Of a stretch of 64,000 bases of DNA, positions 8,796-17,040 are shown piece by piece. The notes under the pieces were generated by a model that had not been told where the DNA came from, did no database searches, and saw only the letters and a program-made list of their open reading frames with translations. How positions within the stretch are numbered: the first letter of the stretch is position 1; every line of letters begins with the position of its first letter. The DNA comes from Ruminococcoides sp052118065. GTDB taxonomy: Bacteria; Bacillota; Clostridia; Oscillospirales; Acutalibacteraceae. The stretch lies in assembly GCA_052118065.1 (NCBI GenBank), contig JBQKHY010000011.1, forward strand, positions 10,676 through 74,675, in the 5' to 3' direction. The translations under genes were made by a program, and so were the position numbers.

Positions 8796-11672
8796 ATGAA
8801 CATACTTAGAAAAATGTTTGGCTCTTACAGTAAGAAAGAGTTAAAGAGAGTAGAACCTATCACACAGAAGGTACTTGCTCTTGAAGAAAAATATACAAAT
8901 ATGTCTGAAGAAGAACTAAAGAATCAGACAACAGTTCTTAAAGAAAGACTTGCTAACGGTGAAACAACTGATGATATTCTACCTGAAGCATTTGCTACTT
9001 GTAGAGAAGCGTCATGGCGTGTACTTGGTATGAAGCACTTCCCTGTACAGATTACCGGTGGTATTATTCTACATCAAGGTAGAATCGCTGAAATGAAAAC
9101 AGGTGAAGGTAAAACTTTAGTTGCTACACTTCCTGCTTACCTAAATGCCCTAACAGGTGAAGGTGTTCATATTGTTACAGTCAACGATTACCTAGCTACT
9201 CGAGACAGTGAGTGGATGGGTAAGGTTTATAGATACCTAGGCTTAACAGTAGGTCTTATTACTCAGGATATGGACAACGATACAAGAAAAGAAATGTATG
9301 GTTGTGACATTACATACGGTACAAATAACCAGCTAGGCTTTGACTATCTTCGTGACAACATGGTTGTTTATAAGGAAGACAAGGTTCAGCGTGGTCATGC
9401 TTTTGCAATCGTGGATGAAGTTGACTCAATCCTTATTGATGAAGCAAGAACTCCACTTATTATTTCAGGTCAAGGTGACAAGTCAACTGACCTATATACA
9501 AGAGCAGATAAGTTTGCTAAAACTTTAAAGAAATATGTATTTACAGAAGTTGACGCTAAGGAAGATAAAGAAGATTTCTATGCTGAAAACAACATTGACT
9601 ACATTGTTGACGAAAAGGCTAAGACAGCTACACTAACACAAATCGGTGTTAAGAAGGCTGAAGAATTCTTTAACCTAGAAAACCTAACTGACCCTGAAAA
9701 CCTAACAATTCAGCACCATATTAATCAGGCTATCAAGGCTAACGGTGTTATGAAGAACGAAGTTGACTACATCGTAAAAGACGGTGAAATCATTATCGTT
9801 GATGAATTTACAGGTCGTCAGATGATTGGTAGAAGATATAACGAAGGTCTACATCAGGCTATTGAAGCTAAGGAAGGTGTAGAAGTTCAAAATGAAAGCA
9901 AAACACTTGCTACAATCACATTCCAAAACTACTTCCGTCTATACAAGAAACTTTCCGGTATGACAGGTACTGCTCTAACAGAAGAACAGGAATTCCAGGA
10001 AATTTACAAACTTGATGTTGTTGAAGTTCCAACAAACAAACCTCTATTGCGTAAGGATTTACCTGATTTAATCTTCCCAACAGAACAGGGTAAGTTCCAT
10101 GCAATTATTGAAGATATTATTAAGTGCCACGAAAAGGGACAGCCTGTCCTAGTTGGTACAGTATCAATCGAAAAGTCAGAATTACTATCAAAGATGCTAA
10201 AGAAGCGTGGCATTAAGCACAATGTTCTAAATGCTAAGCATCACGAAAAAGAAGCTGAAATCGTTGCTCAGGCAGGTAAACTTGGTGCAGTTACTATTGC
10301 TACTAATATGGCAGGTCGTGGTACCGATATTATGCTTGGTGGTAATGCTGAATATATGGCAAAGACTCAGATGAAGAAAATGAAGTTCTCTGAAGAACTT
10401 ATTGCTGAGGCTGATGCTTATTCTGAAACAGATGATAAGGATATTCTATTTGCAAGAAATACATTTAAAGAACTTCTTGATGAATATAAGGATGAAATCA
10501 GTGAAGAGGCTGAGAAGGTTCGTGAAGCAGGTGGCCTTTACATTATGGGTACAGAAAGACACGAATCTCGCCGTATCGACAACCAGTTAAGAGGTCGTGC
10601 AGGTCGTCAAGGTGACCCGGGTACTTCAAGATTCTATCTATCAACAGAAGATGACCTAATGCGTCTATTCGGTGGGGATAGAATGAAGTCAATTATGAAC
10701 ACACTTAAGGTTTCTGATGATACTCCTATCGAAAACAAAATGCTAACAAACATTATTGAATCTTCACAGGAAAAGGTTGAAGCAAGAAACTTTGGTATTC
10801 GTAAGAATGTTCTACAGTATGATGATGTTATGAACAAGCAGAGAGAAATCATTTACGGACAGAGAGATCAGGTTCTTAATGGCGAAAATGTTCATGATGA
10901 CATTATCAAGATGCTAAAGGATACAATTGAAGAAAATGTTAGCCTATATGTAAATGACCATATTCTTCGTGAATCTTGGAACTTGTCTTCACTAAAGGAA
11001 ACTTACAAGTGGCTGGTTCCTGATAAGGACTTCCTAGTATTTACAGGTGATGAACTTGATAAGCTAGACAAGAAGGACATTGTTGAACTTATCACAAACA
11101 AGGCTCTTGACTTGTATAAGGAAAATGAAGAAGTGCTTGACGCTGAAACAATGGAAGAAATGGAAAGAGTTTATCTTCTAAAGTCAGTTGATACACATTG
11201 GATGGATCATATTGACGCTATGGAACAGTTAAAGCAGTCAATTTACCTAGCATCATATGGTCAGAAAGACCCTGTTGTTGAATACAAGCTTGTTGGTTTC
11301 GATATGTTTGACGAAATGATTGCTGCAATTCGTGAAGATACAGTTAAACTTTGCCTACTTCAGCCAAAGAGAATTGCAAGAGTTAAGGCTCAGCAGGAAG
11401 AAATGGCTAGAATTCGTGAAGAAGAAGAAAAGAAAGCAGCAGAGGCTCATCAGGTTCTACTTGATAAGCAGAGCAAAGCTCCAATGCCAAGCCCAATCAG
11501 ACTAGCACTAAAGAGAGAACAGGTAGCAGTACCAACTCAGGCAGGTGTTAGTGACAATGGTGAAAAGCCAAAGAGAAAGCCAATCGTTAAGAAAAATAAG
11601 GTTGGCAGAAACGACCCTTGTCCTTGTGGTTCAGGTAAGAAGTACAAGAAGTGCTGTGGCAGAGATGAATAA
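8796..11672 (+). CDS. secA: Preprotein translocase ATPase subunit SecA
   Basis: 958 residues from ATG 8796. The ATG at 8787 overlaps the ribosome binding site AAAGGATG, so the second ATG, giving MNILRKMFGSYS, is preferred. Nucleotide-binding fold 1 has MKTGEGKTLVATL (Walker A) and DEVDSILIDEARTPL (DEAD-like Walker B). Fold 2 has TNMAGRGTDI and QLRGRAGRQGDPG. The C-terminal tail ends in the zinc-binding CPCGSGKKYKKCCG, which contacts SecB-like partners or ribosomes. It drives secretory proteins through SecYEG at the cytoplasmic membrane. Monocistronic: it has its own promoter element and a strong terminator follows. CTA is frequent among its leucine codons. Confidence 0.98.
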   Translation: MNILRKMFGSYSKKELKRVEPITQKVLALEEKYTNMSEEELKNQTTVLKERLANGETTDDILPEAFATCREASWRVLGMKHFPVQITGGIILHQGRIAEMKTGEGKTLVATLPAYLNALTGEGVHIVTVNDYLATRDSEWMGKVYRYLGLTVGLITQDMDNDTRKEMYGCDITYGTNNQLGFDYLRDNMVVYKEDKVQRGHAFAIVDEVDSILIDEARTPLIISGQGDKSTDLYTRADKFAKTLKKYVFTEVDAKEDKEDFYAENNIDYIVDEKAKTATLTQIGVKKAEEFFNLENLTDPENLTIQHHINQAIKANGVMKNEVDYIVKDGEIIIVDEFTGRQMIGRRYNEGLHQAIEAKEGVEVQNESKTLATITFQNYFRLYKKLSGMTGTALTEEQEFQEIYKLDVVEVPTNKPLLRKDLPDLIFPTEQGKFHAIIEDIIKCHEKGQPVLVGTVSIEKSELLSKMLKKRGIKHNVLNAKHHEKEAEIVAQAGKLGAVTIATNMAGRGTDIMLGGNAEYMAKTQMKKMKFSEELIAEADAYSETDDKDILFARNTFKELLDEYKDEISEEAEKVREAGGLYIMGTERHESRRIDNQLRGRAGRQGDPGTSRFYLSTEDDLMRLFGGDRMKSIMNTLKVSDDTPIENKMLTNIIESSQEKVEARNFGIRKNVLQYDDVMNKQREIIYGQRDQVLNGENVHDDIIKMLKDTIEENVSLYVNDHILRESWNLSSLKETYKWLVPDKDFLVFTGDELDKLDKKDIVELITNKALDLYKENEEVLDAETMEEMERVYLLKSVDTHWMDHIDAMEQLKQSIYLASYGQKDPVVEYKLVGFDMFDEMIAAIREDTVKLCLLQPKRIARVKAQQEEMARIREEEEKKAAEAHQVLLDKQSKAPMPSPIRLALKREQVAVPTQAGVSDNGEKPKRKPIVKKNKVGRNDPCPCGSGKKYKKCCGRDE

Positions 11673-11726
11673 TTTTTAAATTCATTTTTTAAATTTAAAA
11701 ATCAAATAGCTTTATAGCAAAAAAAT

Positions 11727-11760
11727 ACACCACTTACCTTTCGGTAGGTGGTGTTTTTGT
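11727..11760. terminator. Bidirectional terminator between secA and the ksgA operon
   Basis: ACACCACTTACC at 11727-11738 pairs with GGTAGGTGGTGT at 11743-11754 (one G-U) around TTTC. A T run follows on the plus side (GTTTTTG), and an A run on the other side gives a T run for minus-strand transcripts. It can serve both convergent units. Confidence 0.85.
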
Positions 11761-11867
11761 TACCTGTTTTTACTATGTTATTAACATTTTAAATTAATAT
11801 TGTGGGAAAATAAAAGGTGATGCACAATGTACACCACCAAAAAATTTTTATTTTTATGTAATTATAG

Positions 11868-12146
11868 TCAATCTGCTTTCTTAACCTTACCACAGAACAG
11901 GAAGAAAATTCCCACAGCTGCAACTAGGCAAGATGCCATACCTGAATATGTAGATATATCATTTGGTTCTAGTGAAAATATTGTTAGACCGTCAATATTT
12001 CCAAGTGCAGTACAAGTGATTGAAAATATCAGTAGCAAAATGCTAAGTGAAAATAGCATTACACCAACTCTGAAAATCCAATTCCACTTTGTTTCTTTTT
12101 CTCTTTTTGTGAAAATTCTAAAAAATAGTGTTTTAATTTTCTCCAT
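11868..12146 (-). CDS. Small membrane protein of unknown function
   Basis: 92 residues. A basic N-terminus (MEKIKTLFFRIFTKREKETK) precedes two hydrophobic helices (about 25-48 and 69-86), and the C-terminus is KVKKAD. The start overlaps the last 14 bp of the rRNA dimethyltransferase gene, with GGAG placed 7 nt before the ATG, so translation is probably coupled. The frame is preferred over the opposite-strand frame at 11827-12174 because of the ribosome binding site and the operon fit. I do not recognise the family. Confidence 0.65.
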   Translation of the reverse strand: MEKIKTLFFRIFTKREKETKWNWIFRVGVMLFSLSILLLIFSITCTALGNIDGLTIFSLEPNDISTYSGMASCLVAAVGIFFLFCGKVKKAD

Positions 12147-13005
12147 TGCAATACTCCGTATAGCAGTCTGTTAGTCTGCCAAAATCTTCAAGTGAAAGTT
12201 TCTCTGCTCTAATGGACGGTGCAAGGTTTGCCTTTTCAATAAGACTGTTTGCATCTTGCTTTGAAATTCCTAAGCCTGAGGAAAGACTGTTTGAAAGTGT
12301 CTTTCTACGCTGAGAGAAACCTGCCTTTACTACCTTTCTAAAGTCCTTTTCATTCTTAACTTCAACATTAGGTTTGTCCGAAATGTTCAGCCTGATAACT
12401 GCACTGTCAACATTAGGACTAGGCATAAATGAACCTCTTGAAACATTAAACAGAAATTCAGGTGTACTGTAATATGCTACTGCAACTGTTACTGCACCAC
12501 TTTCTCTTGAACCTACCTTTGCAGTCAGTCTGTCTGCTGCCTCTTTCTGTACCATTACAGTAAGTGACTTTATAGGTAGCTTTTCTTCAAGAAACTTCAT
12601 AATAATTGGGGAAGTAATATAGTAAGGTAGGTTAGCACATACCACCACATCAAGACCTTTAAATTCTTCTTCAATCAGCTTTCTAACATCAATTTCCATA
12701 ATGTCACCACTAACTAATTTGAAGTTCTTATGTTCTACTAAAGTTTCAGCCAAAACCTCAGGTAGTCTTTGGTCTAGCTCAACAGAAACAACCTTGTCTG
12801 CTCTTAAACAAAGTTCATGAGTAAGTACACCGATTCCGGGACCTACTTCCAAAACACCGACTCCACTATCTGCACCACATTCTTCTGCCATTCTGGGGCA
12901 TACTGATGGGTTAACAAGAAAGTTTTGTCCAAGTCCTTTGCTAAAGGTAAAACCGTGCCTACCTAAAATTTCTTTAATTGTACCAATGTTTGATAGTCCA
13001 TTCAT
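12133..13005 (-). CDS. rsmA: 16S rRNA dimethyladenosine transferase (KsgA/RsmA)
   Basis: 290 residues. An N-terminal FSKGLGQNFLVNP segment precedes the SAM-binding motif LEVGPGIGVLT, the acidic VVSVELD strand, and the catalytic NLPYYITSPI motif near residue 128. The C-terminal helical domain includes FSQRRKTLSNSL. It dimethylates two adjacent adenosines near the 3' end of 16S rRNA during small-subunit assembly. The start lies one base after the stop of the upstream methyltransferase gene, with AAGGAA inside that gene's end, so the two are translationally coupled. Length is normal. Confidence 0.95.
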   Translation of the reverse strand: MNGLSNIGTIKEILGRHGFTFSKGLGQNFLVNPSVCPRMAEECGADSGVGVLEVGPGIGVLTHELCLRADKVVSVELDQRLPEVLAETLVEHKNFKLVSGDIMEIDVRKLIEEEFKGLDVVVCANLPYYITSPIIMKFLEEKLPIKSLTVMVQKEAADRLTAKVGSRESGAVTVAVAYYSTPEFLFNVSRGSFMPSPNVDSAVIRLNISDKPNVEVKNEKDFRKVVKAGFSQRRKTLSNSLSSGLGISKQDANSLIEKANLAPSIRAEKLSLEDFGRLTDCYTEYCNGEN

Positions 13006-13006
13006 A

Positions 13007-14326
13007 TTATAAATTCCTTAATCCCTTTGGATATTTGTTTTTTAGTGTACCGTTACTTGCTTTGCCAAAGCCTGTAACAATGCCGTTTACTGCAACTGCT
13101 GTGTAACCTTTAGTTTCTTTAGGTACAGAAATTTCCTCACCATGTAGAAACTTTTTGATTTCTTCACTGTTAATATCAAGGTCAACATAGCTTTTGCAAT
13201 CTTCTGTTTTACTTGCCATAAATGCACTGTGGCAAGGTTCAATTCTATTTTTCTTTATTTCACCTAGTAAGATACCTGCCCTTAGAACATTCAGCCCTTT
13301 AATGCTAGGCATATTGTTTGGTAATAAATAAATTTTATCCTTAATAACCTCTAGGTTACTGCCAAATGGTCTGTTATTAAAAATACTATCGTAAAATTCA
13401 AGATACTTCTTTTCATCTTTTGGATTGGTATATTTGTATGGTTCTGTGTAGCCGTCATTTGATGATGTCTTTCTAAGTCTGCAACAGAAGTGACCCTCAC
13501 CACCATCATTGATGAAAATTCTCTTTGCATATTTTAGGGTGTTTCTACCGTAAGTTTTGCCACTGTCCTCAATTACAAAGTCAGGGTTTTCTTCAATAAA
13601 CTTTGTGATTACACCTTCATTTTCTCGCTTATTGTATGTGCAAGTTGAATACACAAGCACACCGTTTTCTTTTAAGCAAGTTTTTGCACTGTTCAAAATT
13701 TCCAATTGTCTAACACTACAAGTTACTGTGTGTTCATAACTCCATTCTTGTTGTGCCTCATTGTCCTTTCGGAACATTCCTTCACCTGAACAAGGTGCAT
13801 CAACTAAAATTTTATCGAAAAAGTTAGGTAGCTTTTCTGCAATTACTGATGGATGGTTAGAGGTTACAATTGCATTCTTAACACCCATTCTCTCTATATT
13901 AGAAAGTAGAATATTTGCTCTGCTTTTTATAATCTCGTTACAAACTAAAAGTCCTTTGCCATTTAGCAAAGAAGCAATCTGTGTACTTTTTCCTCCCGGT
14001 GCTGAACACATATCAAGTACAAAGTCACCTTCTTCTACACCAAGCATAGGTACTGCCGAAGTGGCTGATGGTTCTTGAATATAGAAAGCACCTGCATGGT
14101 GAAGTGGATTTTTCCCAAGTCCTTTTTCTTCGTTAGGATAGTAGTAACCGTTATCACAAAAAGGTGTTTTCTTTAGTGGAAAGTCTAGAAGTGACTGCAA
14201 TTTTTCACCGGTACATTTTAGGGTATTTACCCTTAAACCTTTATATGGTTCTTCATTGTAGCATTTTAAAAATTCATCATAGTCATCCGGTATTAAATTT
14301 TTTATTTCTTCAAAAAATTTTTCCAT
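13007..14326 (-). CDS. rRNA (cytosine-C5) methyltransferase, RsmB/RsmF (NOL1/NOP2/Sun) family
   Basis: 439 residues. Rossmann methyltransferase core in residues 100-280: the SAM site is LDMCSAPGGKSTQIA, the first conserved cysteine motif is DAPCSGEGMFRKD, and the catalytic cysteine lies in STCTYNKREN. The C-terminal third (about 290-439) resembles the RsmF/YebU PUA-like extension. Known family members make m5C in rRNA (RsmF at 1407 of 16S rRNA in E. coli); the target here is inferred only. First gene of a three-gene minus-strand operon with rsmA. Start supported by AAAGGAA eight bases upstream. Confidence 0.88.
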   Translation of the reverse strand: MEKFFEEIKNLIPDDYDEFLKCYNEEPYKGLRVNTLKCTGEKLQSLLDFPLKKTPFCDNGYYYPNEEKGLGKNPLHHAGAFYIQEPSATSAVPMLGVEEGDFVLDMCSAPGGKSTQIASLLNGKGLLVCNEIIKSRANILLSNIERMGVKNAIVTSNHPSVIAEKLPNFFDKILVDAPCSGEGMFRKDNEAQQEWSYEHTVTCSVRQLEILNSAKTCLKENGVLVYSTCTYNKRENEGVITKFIEENPDFVIEDSGKTYGRNTLKYAKRIFINDGGEGHFCCRLRKTSSNDGYTEPYKYTNPKDEKKYLEFYDSIFNNRPFGSNLEVIKDKIYLLPNNMPSIKGLNVLRAGILLGEIKKNRIEPCHSAFMASKTEDCKSYVDLDINSEEIKKFLHGEEISVPKETKGYTAVAVNGIVTGFGKASNGTLKNKYPKGLRNL

Positions 14327-14379
14327 ATGTATATTTCCTTTATATTTACAGATACTGTTTCTGTAAGGGAGGTGTTCTT

Positions 14380-14544
14380 ATGAACAATAGATACAGACAG
14401 AATAACAATCAGAATCAGAACCAGAACAACAACCAGAACCAGAACAATAATCAAAATCAAAATAACAATCAGCAGAATCAAAACCAAAATCAGAACTGCC
14501 ACAAAAATCAGTCTAACAATCGCAAGAAAAATCAGAACATTTAA
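14380..14544 (+). CDS. Small Asn/Gln-rich peptide
   Basis: 54 residues from an ATG with a strong GGGAGGTG site 9 nt upstream. After MNNRYRQ the sequence is almost only asparagine and glutamine in NQNQN/NNNQN units up to about residue 38, then CHKNQSNNRKKNQNI. It contains a single cysteine. The upstream part of the longer open frame (from 14164) lies antisense to the methyltransferase gene and has no ribosome binding site, so it is not counted. Function unknown; small Asn/Gln-rich proteins occur among spore-associated proteins, but nothing here proves that. The low-complexity DNA could be spurious, though the ribosome binding site argues for expression. Confidence 0.6.
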   Translation: MNNRYRQNNNQNQNQNNNQNQNNNQNQNNNQQNQNQNQNCHKNQSNNRKKNQNI

Positions 14545-14568
14545 TTTTTAGCAATATGATTTTACATT

Positions 14569-14600
14569 TAAGCGTGTAGAAAGTTAATTCTACACGCTTA
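14569..14600. terminator. Hairpin between convergent genes
   Basis: A perfect 13-bp stem, TAAGCGTGTAGAA (14569-14581) with TTCTACACGCTTA (14588-14600), and a 6-nt loop. It lacks a strong T run on either side. Its position between the convergent peptide and amidase genes suggests bidirectional termination. Confidence 0.6.
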
Positions 14601-14654
14601 TGTGCTGAATTTATATAATTATATTTTACCTTATTTTACGGTGTAAATCAATGT

Positions 14655-15194
14655 TTATTTAGGTTCAACAAATGGCACATTAAAATATTCTGCAACACTC
14701 ATTGCAAGTACCCTAGCAATGTTTCCAATGTTGTCCCTAATCCATTGTGCATCTTGACGGTTATCATGATAAGCAACTTCAATCAGCACACTAGGGGCTT
14801 TTGTCTGCCTGACTTCTCCTAAAGATGTGGTAGGGATAATCTCTACATTTCTTGGGTAAATGGTTTTGTAGTTTTTTGCTATGATTTCAGCAAACCTTTT
14901 ACCATTAACCGAAGTAGGGTAGTAGTAAATATCTGCACCTGTATTTTGTCCTTTCACACTTTCAGGGGATGCGTTACTGTGTATTGCTAGGTGTAGGTCA
15001 TAATTTCCACTGTTGCTTTGTGCAATAACTTGTCGCACATTATCGGTAGGATTGTTGCGAACAAAATTAATACCTGATGCGTAAAGGTAAGGTTCCATTG
15101 CATCAGCAATAAGGTTCATATAGTATTCTTCATTGCCACCATCAACAAATGGATTGAACTCTTGAGTTGAGGGACTTAAAAATAAAGTAGGCAT
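14655..15194 (-). CDS. N-acetylmuramoyl-L-alanine amidase (Amidase_3 fold)
   Basis: 179 residues, no signal peptide. Zinc-amidase features: an early acidic stretch GGNEEYYMN, LHLAIHSNASP with the zinc histidine near residue 72, a YYYPTSVNGKRFAE block and the catalytic-type LIEVAYHDN. The usual first motif (DPGHGG) is replaced by LSPSTQEFN, so the first zinc ligand is not in its standard form; this variant occurs in Clostridia and phage amidases. It would cleave the bond between muramic acid and the stem peptide. Without a signal peptide, release may need lysis or the mother-cell compartment. Start supported by AAAGGAG. Confidence 0.8.
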   Translation of the reverse strand: MPTLFLSPSTQEFNPFVDGGNEEYYMNLIADAMEPYLYASGINFVRNNPTDNVRQVIAQSNSGNYDLHLAIHSNASPESVKGQNTGADIYYYPTSVNGKRFAEIIAKNYKTIYPRNVEIIPTTSLGEVRQTKAPSVLIEVAYHDNRQDAQWIRDNIGNIARVLAMSVAEYFNVPFVEPK

Positions 15195-15261
15195 AAAAAC
15201 ACTCCTTTTCTGTTATCTTTAAAGTTTATGAAAAAAATTTAAAAAAATTACTAAAAAGGTC

Positions 15262-15293
15262 TTTACAAATTAAAAAATTTGTGCTAATATAAT
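15262..15293 (+). promoter_or_regulatory. Promoter of perR
   Basis: TTTACA at 15262-15267. A -10 is possible either as TAATAT at 15285-15290 (17-bp spacer) or as TATAAT at 15288-15293 (20 bp). Transcription would start near 15300, at the operator-like palindrome. Confidence 0.55.
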
Positions 15294-15300
15294 ATCAAAT

Positions 15301-15315
15301 CAGTAATGATTATCA
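15301..15315 (+). promoter_or_regulatory. Fur/PerR-type operator before perR
   Basis: CAGTAATGATTATCA, a 7-1-7 imperfect palindrome centred on G15308, close to the Per box pattern TTATAATnATTATAA. It overlaps the expected transcription start, a position suited to autorepression. Its 12-mer TAATGATTATCA reappears, reverse complemented, at 40410-40421. Confidence 0.55.
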
Positions 15316-15338
15316 ATTTTACAGATAGGAGGGTGTTT

Positions 15339-15740
15339 ATGAGAAGAAACTTTAGTGCTAAGCGTCAAGCTATTTATGATATGCTTATAAATAGAACTGA
15401 CCATCCATCAGCTACTCAGATTTATGAGGACTTAAAGGAAAATTATCCTGACCTTAGCCTAGGTACTGTTTATCGCAATATCTCGCTTTTTAAGGATGAG
15501 AAGATGGCAATTTCTGTTTGCTCCCTAAACGGTGAAGAAAGAATAGACGGTAACACTACACCTCATACACATCTGGTATGCACCTATTGTGGTAAGATTA
15601 CTGACTTATTGACAAACGATATTGGCACAAGAAACAATGTTGTAGGGGATGGCTTTATAATAGAGAAAAGGGCTATCACATACTACGGCAGATGTAAAGA
15701 ATGTGACAATCGTTTAAAAAGTAAAAACATAGAAAATTAA
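15339..15740 (+). CDS. perR: Fur-family metalloregulator, probably peroxide sensor PerR
   Basis: 133 residues. Winged-helix DNA-binding half (HPSATQIYEDLK and LSLGTVYRNISLF) and a dimerisation half with the structural zinc cysteines CTYC (about 89-92) and CKEC (about 126-129). The HTHLVC segment carries metal-ligand histidines. The start is the ATG eight bases after AGGAGGG; an earlier in-frame ATG at 15306 lies inside the operator and lacks a ribosome binding site. The next gene, 30 bp downstream, encodes a reverse rubrerythrin, a classic PerR target in Clostridium, which supports PerR over Fur or Zur. Probably autoregulated. Confidence 0.8.
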   Translation: MRRNFSAKRQAIYDMLINRTDHPSATQIYEDLKENYPDLSLGTVYRNISLFKDEKMAISVCSLNGEERIDGNTTPHTHLVCTYCGKITDLLTNDIGTRNNVVGDGFIIEKRAITYYGRCKECDNRLKSKNIEN

Positions 15741-15770
15741 AATTTATATTATCTTAGGAGGAAAATTATT

Positions 15771-16313
15771 ATGGCAAAATGGGTTTGTGCAGTATGCGGT
15801 TATGTTCACGAAGGTCCTGAACCACCAGAAAAGTGCCCACAGTGTAACGCACCGGCATCAAAGTTTAATGAACTAAAAGAAGGTGCAGGTTTCGCTTGTG
15901 AACATCAGGTAGGCATTATTGACGGTGTTTCAGAAGATATTATTGCAGATTTAAGAGCTAACTTTAACGGTGAATGTTCTGAAGTAGGTATGTACCTAGC
16001 AATGGCAAGAGTTGCTGATAGAGAAGGCTATCCTGAAATCTCAGCAGCATTTACAAAATATGCTTTTGAAGAAGCTGAACATGCAGCAAAGTTTGCTGAA
16101 ATTCTTGGTGAAGTTGTAACAGACTCTACAAAGAAAAATCTACAGTTAAGAGCAGAAGCTGAAGCAGGTGCTTGTGAAGGTAAGCTAGACCTTGCAGTTA
16201 GAGCAAAGAAGGCTAACCTAGACGCAATCCACGATACAGTTCATGAAATGGCTAAGGATGAAGCTAGACATGGTGCAGGTTTCCAAGGTCTGCTAAATAG
16301 ATATTTCGGCTAA
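15771..16313 (+). CDS. rbr: Rubrerythrin with N-terminal rubredoxin domain (reverse rubrerythrin)
   Basis: 180 residues. Residues 1-40 form a rubredoxin-like iron site with CAVC and CPQC pairs. The rest is a ferritin-like four-helix bundle with the diiron ligands in NGECSEVGMYLAMA, FEEAEHAAKF and KDEARHGAGF. This order, rubredoxin first, is that of the reverse rubrerythrins of Clostridium, which reduce hydrogen peroxide and oxygen in the cytoplasm with NADH-derived electrons. Cotranscribed with perR (30-bp gap, AGGAGG site) and closed by a strong terminator, so the pair is a compact peroxide-response unit. Confidence 0.93.
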   Translation: MAKWVCAVCGYVHEGPEPPEKCPQCNAPASKFNELKEGAGFACEHQVGIIDGVSEDIIADLRANFNGECSEVGMYLAMARVADREGYPEISAAFTKYAFEEAEHAAKFAEILGEVVTDSTKKNLQLRAEAEAGACEGKLDLAVRAKKANLDAIHDTVHEMAKDEARHGAGFQGLLNRYFG

Positions 16314-16339
16314 TTTCTTAATATCAATATTATAAAATT

Positions 16340-16375
16340 AAGGCTAGTTACTATAACGGTAACTAGCCTTTTTGT
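16340..16375 (+). terminator. Terminator of the perR-rubrerythrin operon
   Basis: AAGGCTAGTTAC at 16340-16351 pairs with GTAACTAGCCTT at 16359-16370. The loop is 7 nt and a T run follows. Confidence 0.9.
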
Positions 16376-16468
16376 ATGTTGTAGTTTGTAAATTAGGGTT
16401 TGTGGAGTTGTTTATGTAATGTAGGTTAATTATATATCAACCGATTAATTCATCTAGTTTATAGTTTT

Positions 16469-16549
16469 ATCCCTCCTTCAGTCGATTTATAAAGGGTAAA
16501 TTGCCGTACCGTCAATTTACAATCGACAGCTCCCTCGTCTGAGGGAGCC
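16469..16549. repeat. Dispersed imperfect inverted-repeat element, copy 1
   Basis: Begins ATCCCTCCTTCAGTCGATTT, with an internal arm pair GTCGATTT/AATCGAC and an inner AAATTG/CAATTT pair, and ends GCTCCCTCGTCTGAGGGAGCC. It resembles copies at 58644-58720 and 58959-59038. Confidence 0.7.
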
Positions 16550-16610
16550 AAGCATAATATGTACAAACTTATAAATTTGTACATAATTAAAGAAATTGTA
16601 CATACCTTGT

Positions 16611-16718
16611 TGCCTCCCTCGCTGAGGGATAAGTGAGCATCCAAATTTTATATTTGGCTTTGCGAACTTATGCAGAGGCTGGTGGCTTTGCGTATGCAAA
16701 GACGGAAGGAGTGATTGG
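16611..16718. repeat. Dispersed imperfect inverted-repeat element, copy 2 (opposite orientation)
   Basis: Starts TGCCTCCCTCGCTGAGGGA and ends GGAAGGAGTGATTG, the reverse complement of the other end type. The middle carries a TTTGCGTATGCAAA palindrome. With copy 1 it forms a larger inverted arrangement spanning 16469-16718. Confidence 0.6.
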
Positions 16719-16805
16719 AATTGTAAATTCATTTACAATTCCATATTAGTTGAAACTTTCCTTTATTTCTAACTATAAAATATAATAAAAATTATGAGTT
16801 GCACG

Positions 16806-16829
16806 GTAGGGGCGAACATTGTTCGCCCG
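16806..16829 (+). repeat. REP-like palindrome, GGGCGAAC type
   Basis: Foot GTAG (16806-16809), then the palindrome GGGCGAACATTGTTCGCCC (16810-16828) and a closing G. Same 23-bp core as the three copies before the RAYT gene at 31038. Confidence 0.8.
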
Positions 16830-16930
16830 TTAAAAAGTGTGATACCTATGAGATTATTATCCTGTTTACAGACTATAAATTTATAATATCTACAAAGGAC
16901 AAAATATAAATAGAAAGGTTAATTTTTAAA

Positions 16931-16955
16931 CGGGACATCAATGATGTCCCCTACA
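16931..16955 (-). repeat. REP-like palindrome, GGGACATC type, inverted
   Basis: Palindrome GGGACATCAATGATGTCCC at 16932-16950 followed by CTACA, so the GTAG foot lies on the minus strand. It faces the element at 16806, about 100 bp away, giving a head-to-head pair. Confidence 0.8.
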
Positions 16956-17040
16956 CCTGTGAGTCAGAGTTTTATATAATTTTAGGTAAATAATCTCACT
17001 ACGAATTTTTCTTTATAGCCAATTATTTTCCTTTACTCAC

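Noticed and set aside
11827..12174. 115-codon plus-strand open frame opposite the small membrane protein gene
   Set aside because: No ribosome binding site; the opposite frame fits the minus-strand operon, overlaps rsmA in the usual coupled way and has GGAG before its ATG.
14164..14379. N-terminal extension of the Asn/Gln peptide frame
   Set aside because: It lies antisense to the methyltransferase gene start, and the internal ATG at 14380 has a strong ribosome binding site.
16459..16732. Two overlapping minus-strand open frames of 61 and 71 codons
   Set aside because: They are translations of the dispersed repeats, without start signals.
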